From: Ga0077536 sp035325705
GTDB lineage: Bacteria > Pseudomonadota > Gammaproteobacteria > Ga0077536
NCBI GenBank assembly: GCA_035325705.1
Contig: DAOKZI010000001.1
Location: 124,001 to 188,000, forward strand
Reading direction: 5' to 3'
DNA: 64,000 nt
In this document: positions 1-8,465 of the stretch, in pieces
Layout of the letters: every line of letters starts with the position of its first letter
How positions within the stretch are numbered: the stretch's first letter is position 1
Translations under genes and position numbers: made by a program
Notes under the pieces: model-generated
What the model was told of the DNA's origin: nothing
Databases searched by the model: none
The model's input: the letters and a program-made list of their open reading frames with translations, nothing else

Positions 1-576
1 GAAACGAAGATTCGCGATGAACCGCGGCACCATCGCCTGTTCGTCGCCAACGTCGCCTTCGACGGCCGCACGCTGCTGCAGCGGCGGCAGGGCGCCTGGG
101 ATCATCTCTATGCGATCGGCAAGGACGCGATCGAGCATCAGGCCTACCTCTATCGCAGGGGCGGCGGCAGGGAGGCGCGCGAGGCCCCGGCGGTGCTGCT
201 GCCGGTACCGCCGACTCCCGGCGCGTCCTGGCAGTTCAAATCGCGGCTGCGGCTGATCGAGACGCGCACTTTCGCGGCCGAGGACAGACTCGCGAACCGC
301 TATCTGCCGGTCGAGATGACGGCGCGCATCGCGGCGGACGACGCCGCCGTGTCCGTGCCGGCCGGCCGCTACGAGGACTGCATACGCGTCGAGGCCGTCG
401 GCAAGACGCTGGTGGCCGCCGATCGCGGCAACCTCGAGGTCGAAGTCACCGTCACGCAGATCGAGTGGTACGCGCCCGGCGTCGGCCTCGTGAAGACCGA
501 GCGCGCCGAGCGCGCGGACAGCCCCTTCCTCAAGAACGGCGAGTACGTCCAGGAGCTGCTCGAAGCCGGTTCCTGA
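1..576 (+). CDS. hypothetical protein, 5' end outside the window
   Basis: Reading frame 1 is open from the first base to the stop at 574-576, so the gene begins upstream of the window; at least 191 residues are visible. The product is not recognised. It looks like a compact beta-rich domain in which charged and Val/Ile positions alternate, ending near a motif YAPGVGLVKTE that is typical of periplasmic or lipoprotein beta domains such as DUF3108-like proteins. That comparison is only a resemblance by eye. It lies 103 bases upstream of trpE on the same strand and could be cotranscribed with it. Confidence 0.6.
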   Translation, partial: ETKIRDEPRHHRLFVANVAFDGRTLLQRRQGAWDHLYAIGKDAIEHQAYLYRRGGGREAREAPAVLLPVPPTPGASWQFKSRLRLIETRTFAAEDRLANRYLPVEMTARIAADDAAVSVPAGRYEDCIRVEAVGKTLVAADRGNLEVEVTVTQIEWYAPGVGLVKTERAERADSPFLKNGEYVQELLEAGS

Positions 577-679
577 GCGCGCCGCGGCCTGCGCTCCCTC
601 GCGCCTCGTCCGCCGGCCTGCTAGGCTTGCGCGCTCTCGAACCCGGCCCGACCGCGGGCCTCGCGAACCGGACTTCCGC

Positions 680-2161
680 ATGACCGCCAACGCCTCCCCT
701 GCCGTGCCCGCCGCGCGCTACAACCGTGTCCCGGTATCGCGCCGCGTGCTGGCCGATCTCGACACGCCGCTGAGCGTGTATTTGAAGCTCGCCGCCGCGC
801 CGTACAGCTATCTGCTGGAATCGGTGCAGGGCGGGGAGAAATGGGGGCGCTATTCGATCATCGGCCTGCCGGCGCGCCAGGTGCTCAGCGTGCGCGGCCA
901 TGAAGTCAGCATCGCCGACGACGGCGTCGTCACCGAGCGCCTCGAGTGCGCCGATCCGCTCGCCTTCATCCGCGACTACCACGCGCGGGTCGCGGCGCCG
1001 CCGCTCGCGATCTCGCGCTTCTCGGGCGGGCTCGTCGGCTATTTCGGCTACGACACCGTGCGCTACGGCGAAGCGAAGCTCGCGCGCGGCGCGCCGCCCG
1101 ATCGGCTGGGCACGCCGGACATCATGCTGATGCGCTCCGACGAGTTCGTGGTGTTCGACAATCTGCGCGGCGAGATGGAGCTCGTATGCTATGTCGATCC
1201 GGCCGTGGACGGCGCGCACGCCGCCGCCGAGACGCGGCTCGACGCGCTGATCGAGCGGCTCGCGCAGCCGCTGTCGCGGGCCGCGGCCGCGGCCGCCGGC
1301 CAGCCGGCGCGCGAAGAGGACTTCGAGTCGGAGTTCGGCCGCGAGCGCTTCATGGCCGCGGTCGCACGCATCAAGCGCTACATCGTCGACGGCGACGTCA
1401 TGCAGGTCGTGCCCTCGCAGCGCATGTCGGTGCCGCTGACGGCGCCGCCGATCGACGTCTATCGCGCGTTGCGCCATCTGAACCCCTCGCCCTACCTCTT
1501 CTTCATGGATCTCGCCGATTTCCAGATCGTCGGTTCCTCGCCCGAGATCCTCGTGCGTCTCGAGGGGCGCACGGTGACGACGCGGCCCCTCGCCGGCACG
1601 CGCAGGCGCGGCGCGACGCCGGAAGAGGATCTGGCGCTGGAACGCGAGCTGCTCGCCGATCCGAAGGAGATCGCCGAGCATCTGATGCTGATCGATCTCG
1701 GCCGCAACGACGTCGGTCGCGTCGCCGTCACCGGCTCGGTGCGCGTCACCGAGAAGATGGTGATCGAGCGCTACTCGCACGTGATGCACATTTCCTCGAA
1801 CGTCGAAGGCGAACTGCTGCCCGGCAAGGACGCGATCGACGTGCTGCGCGCGACCCTGCCCGTCGGCACGCTGTCCGGCGCGCCGAAGATCCGCGCGATG
1901 GAGATCATCGACGAGCTCGAGCCGACCAAGCGCGGCGTCTACGGCGGCGCGGTCGGCTACCTCTCGTGGAACGGCAACATGGACACCGCGATCGCGATCC
2001 GCACGGCGCTGATCAAGGACGGGCGGCTCTATATCCAGGCGGGCTGCGGCGTGGTCGCCGACTCGGTGCCGGCGCTCGAATGGGAAGAAACCCTGAACAA
2101 GGGCCGCGCGGTGTTCCGCGCGGTGGAGATGGCGCAGCGAGGACTGGGTCGCACGCGCTGA
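680..2161 (+). CDS. trpE: anthranilate synthase component I
   Basis: This enzyme converts chorismate and glutamine-derived ammonia to anthranilate, the first committed step of tryptophan synthesis, working with the TrpG amidotransferase. The 493-residue length is normal for TrpE. The N-terminal regulatory domain is followed by the chorismate-binding domain, with the motif DLGRNDVGRV near residues 338-347, SHVMHISS near 370, GTLSGAPK near 395 and AGCGVVADS near residue 453. These place it in the TrpE branch rather than PabB or isochorismate synthase, although the two are hard to separate fully without alignment. trpG, trpD and trpC are not in the window downstream, because the next genes are on the opposite strand. 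Confidence 0.95.
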   Translation: MTANASPAVPAARYNRVPVSRRVLADLDTPLSVYLKLAAAPYSYLLESVQGGEKWGRYSIIGLPARQVLSVRGHEVSIADDGVVTERLECADPLAFIRDYHARVAAPPLAISRFSGGLVGYFGYDTVRYGEAKLARGAPPDRLGTPDIMLMRSDEFVVFDNLRGEMELVCYVDPAVDGAHAAAETRLDALIERLAQPLSRAAAAAAGQPAREEDFESEFGRERFMAAVARIKRYIVDGDVMQVVPSQRMSVPLTAPPIDVYRALRHLNPSPYLFFMDLADFQIVGSSPEILVRLEGRTVTTRPLAGTRRRGATPEEDLALERELLADPKEIAEHLMLIDLGRNDVGRVAVTGSVRVTEKMVIERYSHVMHISSNVEGELLPGKDAIDVLRATLPVGTLSGAPKIRAMEIIDELEPTKRGVYGGAVGYLSWNGNMDTAIAIRTALIKDGRLYIQAGCGVVADSVPALEWEETLNKGRAVFRAVEMAQRGLGRTR

Positions 2162-2177
2162 GCCTTCATGGATTCTT

Positions 2178-2274
2178 GTAGCCCGGATGAGCGTAGCGAA
2201 TCCGGGATCAGCACCCGGCGGAGTCGCGCAGCCCTGATGCCCGACCCCGGATTCGCTACGCTCATCCGGGCTAC
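2178..2274. repeat. inverted pair of palindromic REP-like units (type A)
   Basis: Two copies of a roughly 30-base unit (GTAGCCCGGATGAGCG... and its reverse complement) face each other across about 35 bases between the convergent genes trpE and the biotin carrier. Each unit contains CCCGGAT/ATCCGGG arms, and the pair can form one long hairpin. Its position between convergent 3' ends suggests use as a bidirectional terminator or mRNA end stabiliser, which is an inference. Confidence 0.85.
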
Positions 2275-2279
2275 GAAGA

Positions 2280-2498
2280 TTATTCGATCACCACCGCGAC
2301 GAAGCCGGCGTCGAGGCCTTCCTCGCCTTCGCTGACGTTCACCGCCGCGACCGTGCCGTCGGCCGGCGCCTCGTGCGGCACTTCCATCTTCATCACCTCC
2401 ATGATGAACAGCGTGTCGCCGGCCTTGACCGTATCACCCGGCTTGACCAGCACCTTCCACATGTTGCCGGCCGTCTGCAGTTCCACTTCGTGCGCCAT
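2280..2498 (-). CDS. biotin carboxyl carrier protein (stand-alone biotinyl domain)
   Basis: This 72-residue protein is a single biotinyl domain, with the biotinylation site EVMKME placing the acceptor lysine at residue 37. Such a carrier moves carboxybiotin between a biotin carboxylase and a carboxyltransferase. It is the last gene of a four-gene set on this strand: biotin carboxylase, two carboxyltransferase-domain proteins, then this carrier. It lacks the Pro/Ala-rich N-terminal region of AccB, so it is more like the C-terminal carrier domain of urea carboxylase than the acetyl-CoA carboxylase subunit. Confidence 0.92.
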   Translation of the reverse strand: MAHEVELQTAGNMWKVLVKPGDTVKAGDTLFIMEVMKMEVPHEAPADGTVAAVNVSEGEEGLDAGFVAVVIE

Positions 2499-2529
2499 GT
2501 TCGTTCCCCGATCTTGATCGAAATCTGTC

Positions 2530-3501
2530 TTACTGCTCGATGCTCGCTACGCTGCACAGCGCGGCGATCTCGCGCGCGAGCGCCTGCGCCTCTTCCACCG
2601 TCACCACCTTGAAGCGATAGAGCTCGCCGGGCTTCGACTGCCCGAGCTTCCAGAACGCGCAGGACGGCACCGTGTACGGATTGATGAAGCCGCCGCCGTC
2701 CGGCCAGTCGTTGACGAGGATGATCGGCGTCTGGCCGGCGAGATTGATCGCGCCCAGCGGATAGCCGTGGTCGACGATGTTGCCCGGCTCGGAGCCGTGC
2801 TCCGGCGGCTTGTTGTAGGCCCTTTCCGTGAAGCTCCAGTCCGGGCCCTCGAGCCGGTAGCCGCCGCGATCGCTCTTCGACGACAGCTTCCACTCGGTGT
2901 CGACGAAGCGCCGGTGGCCGGCCTCGTCGATCCAGTCGTCGTTCGGGCCGCGGCAGACTTCGATCGACCAGCGCTTATCGGCGACGATGCTCGGCCGCGC
3001 CGCGGCCTTCACGCGGCGTCCCGGCGCGCCGCTGCCGGGCGCGACCGGCAGCACCTGGCCGGCCTTGATCGCATGCCCCTCGATGCCGCCGATGCCGCCT
3101 TTGTGAAACGTCGCCCGCGAGCCGAACACGATCTCGTTGGCGAAACCGCCCGCGATCGCGACATAGGTGCGCGCGCCGAGCTTCGCGAAGCTGAGCTCGA
3201 GCGTCTGCCCGGCCTTGGCCGCGATGCTCTCCCAGGCCGGCACGGGCCGGCCGTCGAGTTTCGCCTGCATGTCGGCGCCGGTCAGCGCGAACACGCCGTC
3301 GCGCTGGAACTTCAAACTCGGCCCGATGAACTGGCATTCGAGCGCCGCCGCGCCCGGCGCATTGCCGACGAGGAGGTTCGCGAGCCGGAACGACCAGTCG
3401 TCCATCGGCCCCGACCACGGAATGCCGAACTTCAGATAGCCCTGGCGTCCGGGCCAATCCTGGATGCTGGTCTCGAGCCCGGGCTTCAACACTTCCAACA
3501 T
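2530..3501 (-). CDS. biotin-dependent carboxyltransferase, KipA/PxpC (AHS2) family
   Basis: The product (323 residues) belongs to the family that includes PxpC of 5-oxoprolinase, KipA, and the AHS2 half of the urea carboxylase carboxyltransferase. The opening MLEVLKPGLETSIQDWPG and the later GYPLGAINLAGQTPI are characteristic of the family. The start at 3501 is chosen because an AGGAGGAG-like ribosome site sits just upstream and leaves a 10-base gap from the preceding gene; a start 24 bases earlier would overlap it. No pxpA (LamB/YcsF) gene is adjacent, so a role in 5-oxoproline cleavage is not supported by context. With the neighbouring biotin carboxylase and carrier it more likely forms a multisubunit carboxylase of unknown substrate. 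Confidence 0.88.
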   Translation of the reverse strand: MLEVLKPGLETSIQDWPGRQGYLKFGIPWSGPMDDWSFRLANLLVGNAPGAAALECQFIGPSLKFQRDGVFALTGADMQAKLDGRPVPAWESIAAKAGQTLELSFAKLGARTYVAIAGGFANEIVFGSRATFHKGGIGGIEGHAIKAGQVLPVAPGSGAPGRRVKAAARPSIVADKRWSIEVCRGPNDDWIDEAGHRRFVDTEWKLSSKSDRGGYRLEGPDWSFTERAYNKPPEHGSEPGNIVDHGYPLGAINLAGQTPIILVNDWPDGGGFINPYTVPSCAFWKLGQSKPGELYRFKVVTVEEAQALAREIAALCSVASIEQ

Positions 3502-3511
3502 CGGCTCCTCC

Positions 3512-4384
3512 TCAGAAACGCGCATTGAGATCGAGCGTCGCGACCCACTCGCGGTAGCTCTTCGGTGAGAACTTCTGGTACTCGACGATGTTCATCTCGT
3601 AGCTGCCTTCCTCGCATTTGCGTTCGATCATCTCGAACTCTTCGCGCGTGATGTGCACGTACTTCATGCGATCGGTCGGACGCAGCAGATAGGGCGCTTC
3701 CTTGAAGGGCTTCAGGCGCTGCTGCATGTCCCAGATCGGGACCGGCGTGCGCGCGAAGATCTGGTAGCCGCCGGGGCCGTCGACGGGATACATCGCCGTC
3801 GCGCCGCCGCCCATGCCGATGGTGCCCTTGTGCGTGAAGGTGCGCGGCGGGTTGTACTTCGGCGCAAACAGCTTGCAGCGCGGATCCAGCGGCATCATGA
3901 ACGGCGTGCCCGGCCAGAAGCCGAGCGCCGCGATCCAGTATTCCGTGCCGGAGTGCACGCGCACGAGCTGCCGCGCGTCCTCGAGGCCGTTGAGGCGGGC
4001 GACGAAGTCGGGATCGCGCTCCTTGTTCGGATTGATCCTCGCGATGTACTGATCGATCGCCTCGGCGCTCCACGGGTCGAGATACATCGCCGGCATGTAG
4101 ATGAGGCGGCTCGGGATCTCGAGATCGTCCGCCGCCGTCACCGTGTCGAGCAGCCGGCGCAGCTCGCGCTCGAGATCGGCGAGCGAGATCGCATCCGGAT
4201 CGTAGTGCACGAGCGCGGCGGAGAAGAACGAGGCGAACTCGGTGACGCCGCGGATGCCTTCCGCGGCGACGGCCTGGCCGAGCGCCTGGGCACGGAAATT
4301 GAGCTCGAGGTTCAGTTCGTTGCCGAACTCGATCTCGAGGAAGCGATCCCCGCCGGGCAGGAATCGCGGTTCGTCGTAAATCAT
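3512..4384 (-). CDS. carboxyltransferase partner, KipI/PxpB (AHS1) family
   Basis: This 290-residue protein matches the AHS1 (PxpB/KipI) family, with family-like stretches such as ALGFWPGTPFMMPLD and GMGGGATAMYPVDGPGGYQI in the second half. AHS1 and AHS2 proteins pair to form the carboxyltransferase module of urea carboxylase or the PxpBC part of 5-oxoprolinase. It is longer than a typical KipI because of an N-terminal extension and a C-terminal tail of about 70 residues, a layout nearer the urea-carboxylase domain. It is followed at 10 bases by the AHS2 gene and preceded at 58 bases by the biotin carboxylase gene. Confidence 0.87.
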   Translation of the reverse strand: MIYDEPRFLPGGDRFLEIEFGNELNLELNFRAQALGQAVAAEGIRGVTEFASFFSAALVHYDPDAISLADLERELRRLLDTVTAADDLEIPSRLIYMPAMYLDPWSAEAIDQYIARINPNKERDPDFVARLNGLEDARQLVRVHSGTEYWIAALGFWPGTPFMMPLDPRCKLFAPKYNPPRTFTHKGTIGMGGGATAMYPVDGPGGYQIFARTPVPIWDMQQRLKPFKEAPYLLRPTDRMKYVHITREEFEMIERKCEEGSYEMNIVEYQKFSPKSYREWVATLDLNARF

Positions 4385-4442
4385 CGCAATGGTCCCCTGG
4401 TTGCGCTCCGATTCTGGATCGGGATGCCGTGTCCCGCTCGCG

Positions 4443-5804
4443 TCAGCCGAGCAGATCGGTCTTGTAGGTATCGATGAAACCGGTGAACACCTCGCCCGCG
4501 CGAAAGGCCGGATGGCGCACGATGCGGCCGAGGAATTCGATGTTGTTGGCGATGCCGTCGATCGTGCTGTCCGCGAGCGCGGCGGCGAGCGCCGCGAGCG
4601 CGGCGTCGCGATCCGGGCCGTGGCAGATGAGCTTGGCGATCATCGGATCGTAGTAAGCCGTGATGGTATCGCCCTCACGCACGCCGGTATCGATGCGTAG
4701 CTGCGCGGAGGGCGGCGGCAGCGACAGGCGATGCAGCTTGCCGGGCGAGGGCAGGAACATCTTCGCCGGGTTTTCGGCGTACAGCCGGCATTCGACGGCG
4801 TGTCCGCGCGGCGCGATCTGCGACTGATCGAGCGTGGCCAGCGGATCGCCGCCGGCGAGCTTCAACTGCAGCGCGACGAGATCGATGCCGGTGATCATTT
4901 CCGTCACCGGGTGCTCGACCTGGATGCGCGTGTTCATCTCGAGGAAGAAGAACTCGAAGCTGTGCGCATCGACGATGAACTCGACGGTGCCGGCGCCCGC
5001 GTAGTGCTGCTGGCGCGCGAGCGCGACGGCGGCCGCGGCCATGCGCTCCCGCACGTCCTCGGGCAGACCCGGCGCCGGCGATTCCTCGATTACTTTCTGG
5101 AAGCGCCGCTGGATCGAGCAATCGCGTTCGTAGAGGTGGATCGCGCGGCCGTCGCCGCAGCCGAACACCTGGATTTCGACGTGACGGGCGCGCGGGATGT
5201 AGCGCTCGAGGAAGATCGTGCCGTCACCGAAGGAGCGCGCGGCCATGGTCTGCGTCGCTTCGGCCGTCTTCATGAGCTGATCTTCGGCCTCCACGAGGCG
5301 CATGCCGATGCCGCCGCCGCCGGCGGAGGCCTTCACGAGCAGCGGATAGCCGACCGCGGCCGCCGCTGCGGCAAGGCCATCGAGCCGTCCGCCGGGAAAG
5401 CGATCGCTGCCCGGCACGATCGGTACGCCGGCGTCCTGCGCGAGGCGGCGCGCGCGCGCCTTGTCGCCCATCGCCTCGATCTGCGCCGGCGTCGGGCCTA
5501 TCCACGCGAGGCCGGCGTCGGCGACGCGCCGCGCGAAGCCGGCGTTCTCGGCGAGAAAACCGTAGCCGGGATGCACGGCCGTGGCGCCCGTCGCGCGCGC
5601 CGCGGCGAGGATGGCGTCGACGTTGAGATAACTGTCGCTGGCCTTGGCCGGCCCGATGTGCACGGCCTCGTCCGCACACTCGACGTGCAGCGCGTGACGA
5701 TCCGCATCTGAGTAGACGGCGACGGTGCGTGCACCGAGGGCGCGCGCGCTGCGGATGACGCGGCAGGCGATTTCACCGCGATTGGCAACGAGGATGGTGT
5801 TCAA
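4443..5804 (-). CDS. biotin carboxylase subunit (AccC-like, ATP-grasp)
   Basis: The enzyme carboxylates carrier-bound biotin using ATP and bicarbonate. The 453-residue frame opens NTILVANRGEIACRVIRSA, carries the glycine loop KASAGGGGIGM near residue 157 and the catalytic EMNTRIQVEHPVTE near residue 290, and has the normal biotin carboxylase length. No ATG is available at the right place; a TTG at 5804 gives the canonical N-terminus, and an in-frame GTG at 5822 is the alternative. It heads the four-gene cluster with two carboxyltransferase halves and a carrier. A second AccC for fatty acid synthesis presumably lies elsewhere. It is divergent from gshA. Confidence 0.92.
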   Translation of the reverse strand: MNTILVANRGEIACRVIRSARALGARTVAVYSDADRHALHVECADEAVHIGPAKASDSYLNVDAILAAARATGATAVHPGYGFLAENAGFARRVADAGLAWIGPTPAQIEAMGDKARARRLAQDAGVPIVPGSDRFPGGRLDGLAAAAAAVGYPLLVKASAGGGGIGMRLVEAEDQLMKTAEATQTMAARSFGDGTIFLERYIPRARHVEIQVFGCGDGRAIHLYERDCSIQRRFQKVIEESPAPGLPEDVRERMAAAAVALARQQHYAGAGTVEFIVDAHSFEFFFLEMNTRIQVEHPVTEMITGIDLVALQLKLAGGDPLATLDQSQIAPRGHAVECRLYAENPAKMFLPSPGKLHRLSLPPPSAQLRIDTGVREGDTITAYYDPMIAKLICHGPDRDAALAALAAALADSTIDGIANNIEFLGRIVRHPAFRAGEVFTGFIDTYKTDLLG

Positions 5805-5894
5805 GCGGGTGGCCGTCTTCACTCGGGAATGTCGGCCCGATCGTATGCGAGGGACGCTGACGCAGCAAACCGTTCCGCATCGGTACGGCGCCGC

Positions 5895-5900
5895 TATACT
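5895..5900 (+). promoter_or_regulatory. candidate -10 box of gshA
   Basis: TATACT lies about 40 bases upstream of the gshA start in the divergent region between it and the biotin carboxylase gene. No convincing -35 hexamer is seen at 16-18 bases, so the call rests on the -10 match alone. Confidence 0.35.
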
Positions 5901-5940
5901 GCCCTTCCCGCGGCTCCCGACGCTGTGCACCGAGGCCCCG

Positions 5941-7533
5941 ATGTACCGACTCGCCGAAGAACGAATCGCCAAGCTGGTACGCGCCGGCCTCGGCTCGCGC
6001 CTGCGCACCGGCAAGCGCGGCCTCGAAAAGGAAAGTCTGCGCATCACCCGCGACGGCTCGATCGCGCAGACCCCGCATCCGGCCGCCTGGGGCTCGGCGC
6101 TGACGCATCCCTATGTGACGACCGACTACTCGGAGGCGCTGACCGAGTTCATCACGCCGGCCTTCAATCGCACCGAAGACGTCATGCGCTTCCTGCACGA
6201 GCTGCATCAGTTCGCCTACGAGATGCTGACGCCGGAGGAGCTGCTGTGGCCGTCGAGCATGCCCTGTGCGCTGAAGGACGATCGCACGCTGCCGATCGCC
6301 GAATACGGCAGCTCGAACATCGGGCGCATGAAGCACGTCTACCGCGTCGGTCTCGACTATCGCTACGGCCGGCGTATGCAAGCCATCGCCGGCGTGCACT
6401 TCAACTACTCGCTGCCGCTGGACTTCTGGCCCGGTTACCGCGAAGTGATCGGCAGCACACAGCCCGTGCGCAAGTTCGTCGACGATCATTACTTCGGTCT
6501 CATCCGCAATTTCCGGCGCATCGGCTGGATCGTGCCGCTGCTGTTCGGCAACTCGCCGGTCGTCTGCAGCTCCTTCCTGGGCGGGCGCACCACTCGCTTC
6601 AAGCCCTTCGACGCCTGCTCGCACTATCTGCCGTACGCGACCTCGCTGCGAATGAGCGACATCGGCTACAAGAACAAGAACCAGGCGGCCCTCGACATCG
6701 CCTACGACGATCTCGACAACTATGTGCTGAGTCTGAGCCGGGCGATCGCGACGCCGTACCCCGAGTACGAGGTCATCGGCCTCTACGACGGCGAGAAGCG
6801 CATCCAGCTCAATACCAACATCCTGCAGATCGAGAACGAGTTCTACAGCTACATGCGGCCCAAGCGCACGACGCGGCCCGGCGAGCGGCCGACCGCGGCG
6901 CTGCGCGAGCGCGGCGTGGAGTACGTGGAGATGCGGGCGCTGGACGTCTACAGCTTTGCTCCGAGCGGCGTCGCCGAGGAACACCTGCGCGTGCTCGAAG
7001 CCTTCCTGATCTTCTGCCTGCTCGCCGACAGCCCGCAGATTTCCGCGAGCGAGCAGTGGGGCATCGAGTACAACGAGCTGACGGTCGCGATGCGCGGCCG
7101 CGAGCCGGGCCTGGTGCTGATCAAGGACGGCGAGCGCGTGGGCGTCAAGGAATGGGCCGAGGACATCCTCGCGGGACTCGAGCCGATCTGCGACATCCTC
7201 GACGAAGGCAGCGACACGCCGCACTATCGGCAGGCCCTGCGCCAACAGCGCGAACTGCTGGCCGAGCCCGACGCCCTGCCCTCGGCGCGCATCCTGCGCG
7301 AACTGCGCGAGCGCCGCATGACCTTCTTCGACTACACCCTCGAACTGGCCTACGCGCACGAGGCGCACTTTCGCAGCAATCCACTGCGTCCGGGGCTGCG
7401 CGACTATTTCAAAGGCCTCGCCGAGGAATCGCTCGCCGAGCAGCGCGCGCTCGAACGGAGCGACGAGATCGATTTCGCGACCTACCTCGCCCAGCAGGCG
7501 ATGCCGGCCCTGCCCGAAGCCGGAGAGCACTGA
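5941..7533 (+). CDS. gshA: glutamate-cysteine ligase, proteobacterial type
   Basis: GshA joins glutamate and cysteine in the rate-limiting step of glutathione synthesis in the cytoplasm. The 530-residue product begins MYRLAEERIAKLVRAG and shows the family motif GKRGLEKESLRI near residue 25 and TTDYSEALTEFITP near 60, then AGVHFNYSLP in the middle, all typical of the gammaproteobacterial type 1 enzyme. The start at 5941 is preferred over much longer in-frame options because the family N-terminus begins there. Glutathione use by the cell is also supported by gloB and a GFA-family gene further along. msrB follows 69 bases later. Confidence 0.95.
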   Translation: MYRLAEERIAKLVRAGLGSRLRTGKRGLEKESLRITRDGSIAQTPHPAAWGSALTHPYVTTDYSEALTEFITPAFNRTEDVMRFLHELHQFAYEMLTPEELLWPSSMPCALKDDRTLPIAEYGSSNIGRMKHVYRVGLDYRYGRRMQAIAGVHFNYSLPLDFWPGYREVIGSTQPVRKFVDDHYFGLIRNFRRIGWIVPLLFGNSPVVCSSFLGGRTTRFKPFDACSHYLPYATSLRMSDIGYKNKNQAALDIAYDDLDNYVLSLSRAIATPYPEYEVIGLYDGEKRIQLNTNILQIENEFYSYMRPKRTTRPGERPTAALRERGVEYVEMRALDVYSFAPSGVAEEHLRVLEAFLIFCLLADSPQISASEQWGIEYNELTVAMRGREPGLVLIKDGERVGVKEWAEDILAGLEPICDILDEGSDTPHYRQALRQQRELLAEPDALPSARILRELRERRMTFFDYTLELAYAHEAHFRSNPLRPGLRDYFKGLAEESLAEQRALERSDEIDFATYLAQQAMPALPEAGEH

Positions 7534-7555
7534 GCAGGCGAGCGGTGGACGAATT

Positions 7556-7581
7556 CGGATCCCGCGCCGAGCCGGGATCCG
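7556..7581. other. perfect hairpin between gshA and msrB
   Basis: Arms CGGATCCCG and CGGGATCCG form a 9-bp perfect stem with an 8-base loop, 21 bases before the msrB start codon. There is no T-tract, so it is not a standard intrinsic terminator. It may modulate read-through or translation of msrB. Confidence 0.5.
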
Positions 7582-7602
7582 GCAGCGAGGAGGAACACGC
7601 CG

Positions 7603-8157
7603 ATGAACCGCCGCCGCTTTCTGTACACCGCCGTCCTGCCCGCCTTCATACCGGTGCGGGCAGCGGTCGCCGCCGCCAACGCGCGTGCGAGCGTGGCCGA
7701 GATCCAGGGCCGCTGGCGCGAGCTCCTCGCGCCTGATGCCGAGATCGCCACCGACACGCGCGCGCTGGCGCGCACGGCCGAGGAGTGGCGCCGGCAACTG
7801 CCGGCCGACAGCTACGCCGTGCTCTTCGAGGAAGACACCGAGCCGCCGCTGTCCAGCCCGCTCAATCTCGAACACCGCCCGGGCATATTCGTCTGCCGCG
7901 CCTGTCGCCTGCCGCTCTTCACCTCCGAGATGAAATACGAAAGCGGCACCGGCTGGCCGAGCTTCTTCACGAGCATCCCGAATCATCTGGCGACGAAGAC
8001 CGACTACAAGCTCGTCCTGCCGCGCACCGAATACCACTGCGTGCGCTGCGGCGGTCATCAAGGCCACGTCTTCGACGACGGCCCACCGCCGACCGGCGAG
8101 CGTTGGTGCAACAACGGCGTCGCGCTGAGCTTCATTCCGCTGCAGGCGGTGCGGTGA
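7603..8157 (+). CDS. msrB: peptide-methionine (R)-S-oxide reductase with export signal
   Basis: MsrB repairs methionine-R-sulfoxide in proteins. The MsrB domain covers about residues 60-184. It has the zinc-binding pairs C98/C101 and C146/C149, the GTGWPSF motif near residue 115 and the catalytic cysteine in RWCNNG at residue 169. The first 26 residues (MNRRRFLYTAVLPAF...) resemble a signal peptide with a twin-arginine-like start, so the enzyme probably works in the periplasm, unlike cytoplasmic MsrB. The ribosome site GAGGAGGAA precedes the ATG well. A resolving cysteine at the usual upstream position was not identified. Confidence 0.92.
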   Translation: MNRRRFLYTAVLPAFIPVRAAVAAANARASVAEIQGRWRELLAPDAEIATDTRALARTAEEWRRQLPADSYAVLFEEDTEPPLSSPLNLEHRPGIFVCRACRLPLFTSEMKYESGTGWPSFFTSIPNHLATKTDYKLVLPRTEYHCVRCGGHQGHVFDDGPPPTGERWCNNGVALSFIPLQAVR

Positions 8158-8202
8158 AGTTCTTCACATCGCAGGTTGCCGTGAAAGGGCGTCGCGGTCG
8201 TG

Positions 8203-8455
8203 GTAGCCCCTATGAGAGGCATGGCATCGACCCCGGGAGCCACGACTGGCGCAGAACCCGGATTCCGCGGCGCTCCTTCCGGGCTACGAAGATCGTTCTC
8301 TTGTAGCCCGGAAGGAGCGCAGCGGAATCCGGGAGAGGAGCTCACCGCGCCTCTTTCATAATGGCGGGTGACGCGGGCGTCATGACCGTTGGGCTGACGA
8401 AGGAAGCCCGACATCGGGCGCCGAACCTTGGGCTTCCTTCGTCAGCCCAACCTAC
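8203..8455. repeat. repeat locus: type C pair, linker L2, GTAGGTTGGGC pair
   Basis: This 308-base gap holds no gene. It contains an inverted type C REP (8256-8287) facing a direct one (from 8301), then the L2 linker beginning CCTCTTTCAT near 8351, then an inverted pair of the unrelated GGGCTGACGAAGGAAGCCC repeat (8390-8454). The same order recurs near 19.3, 35.3 (reversed) and 43.5 kb. A degraded GTAGCCC unit is seen at the left edge. Confidence 0.8.
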
Positions 8456-8465
8456 ATCGCTTTCG

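Noticed and set aside
5773..8067. Very long open frame antisense to gshA and msrB
   Set aside because: GC-rich coding DNA gives long antisense frames. The sense genes have clear motifs, and the antisense product is Arg/Ala/Val-rich without any domain.
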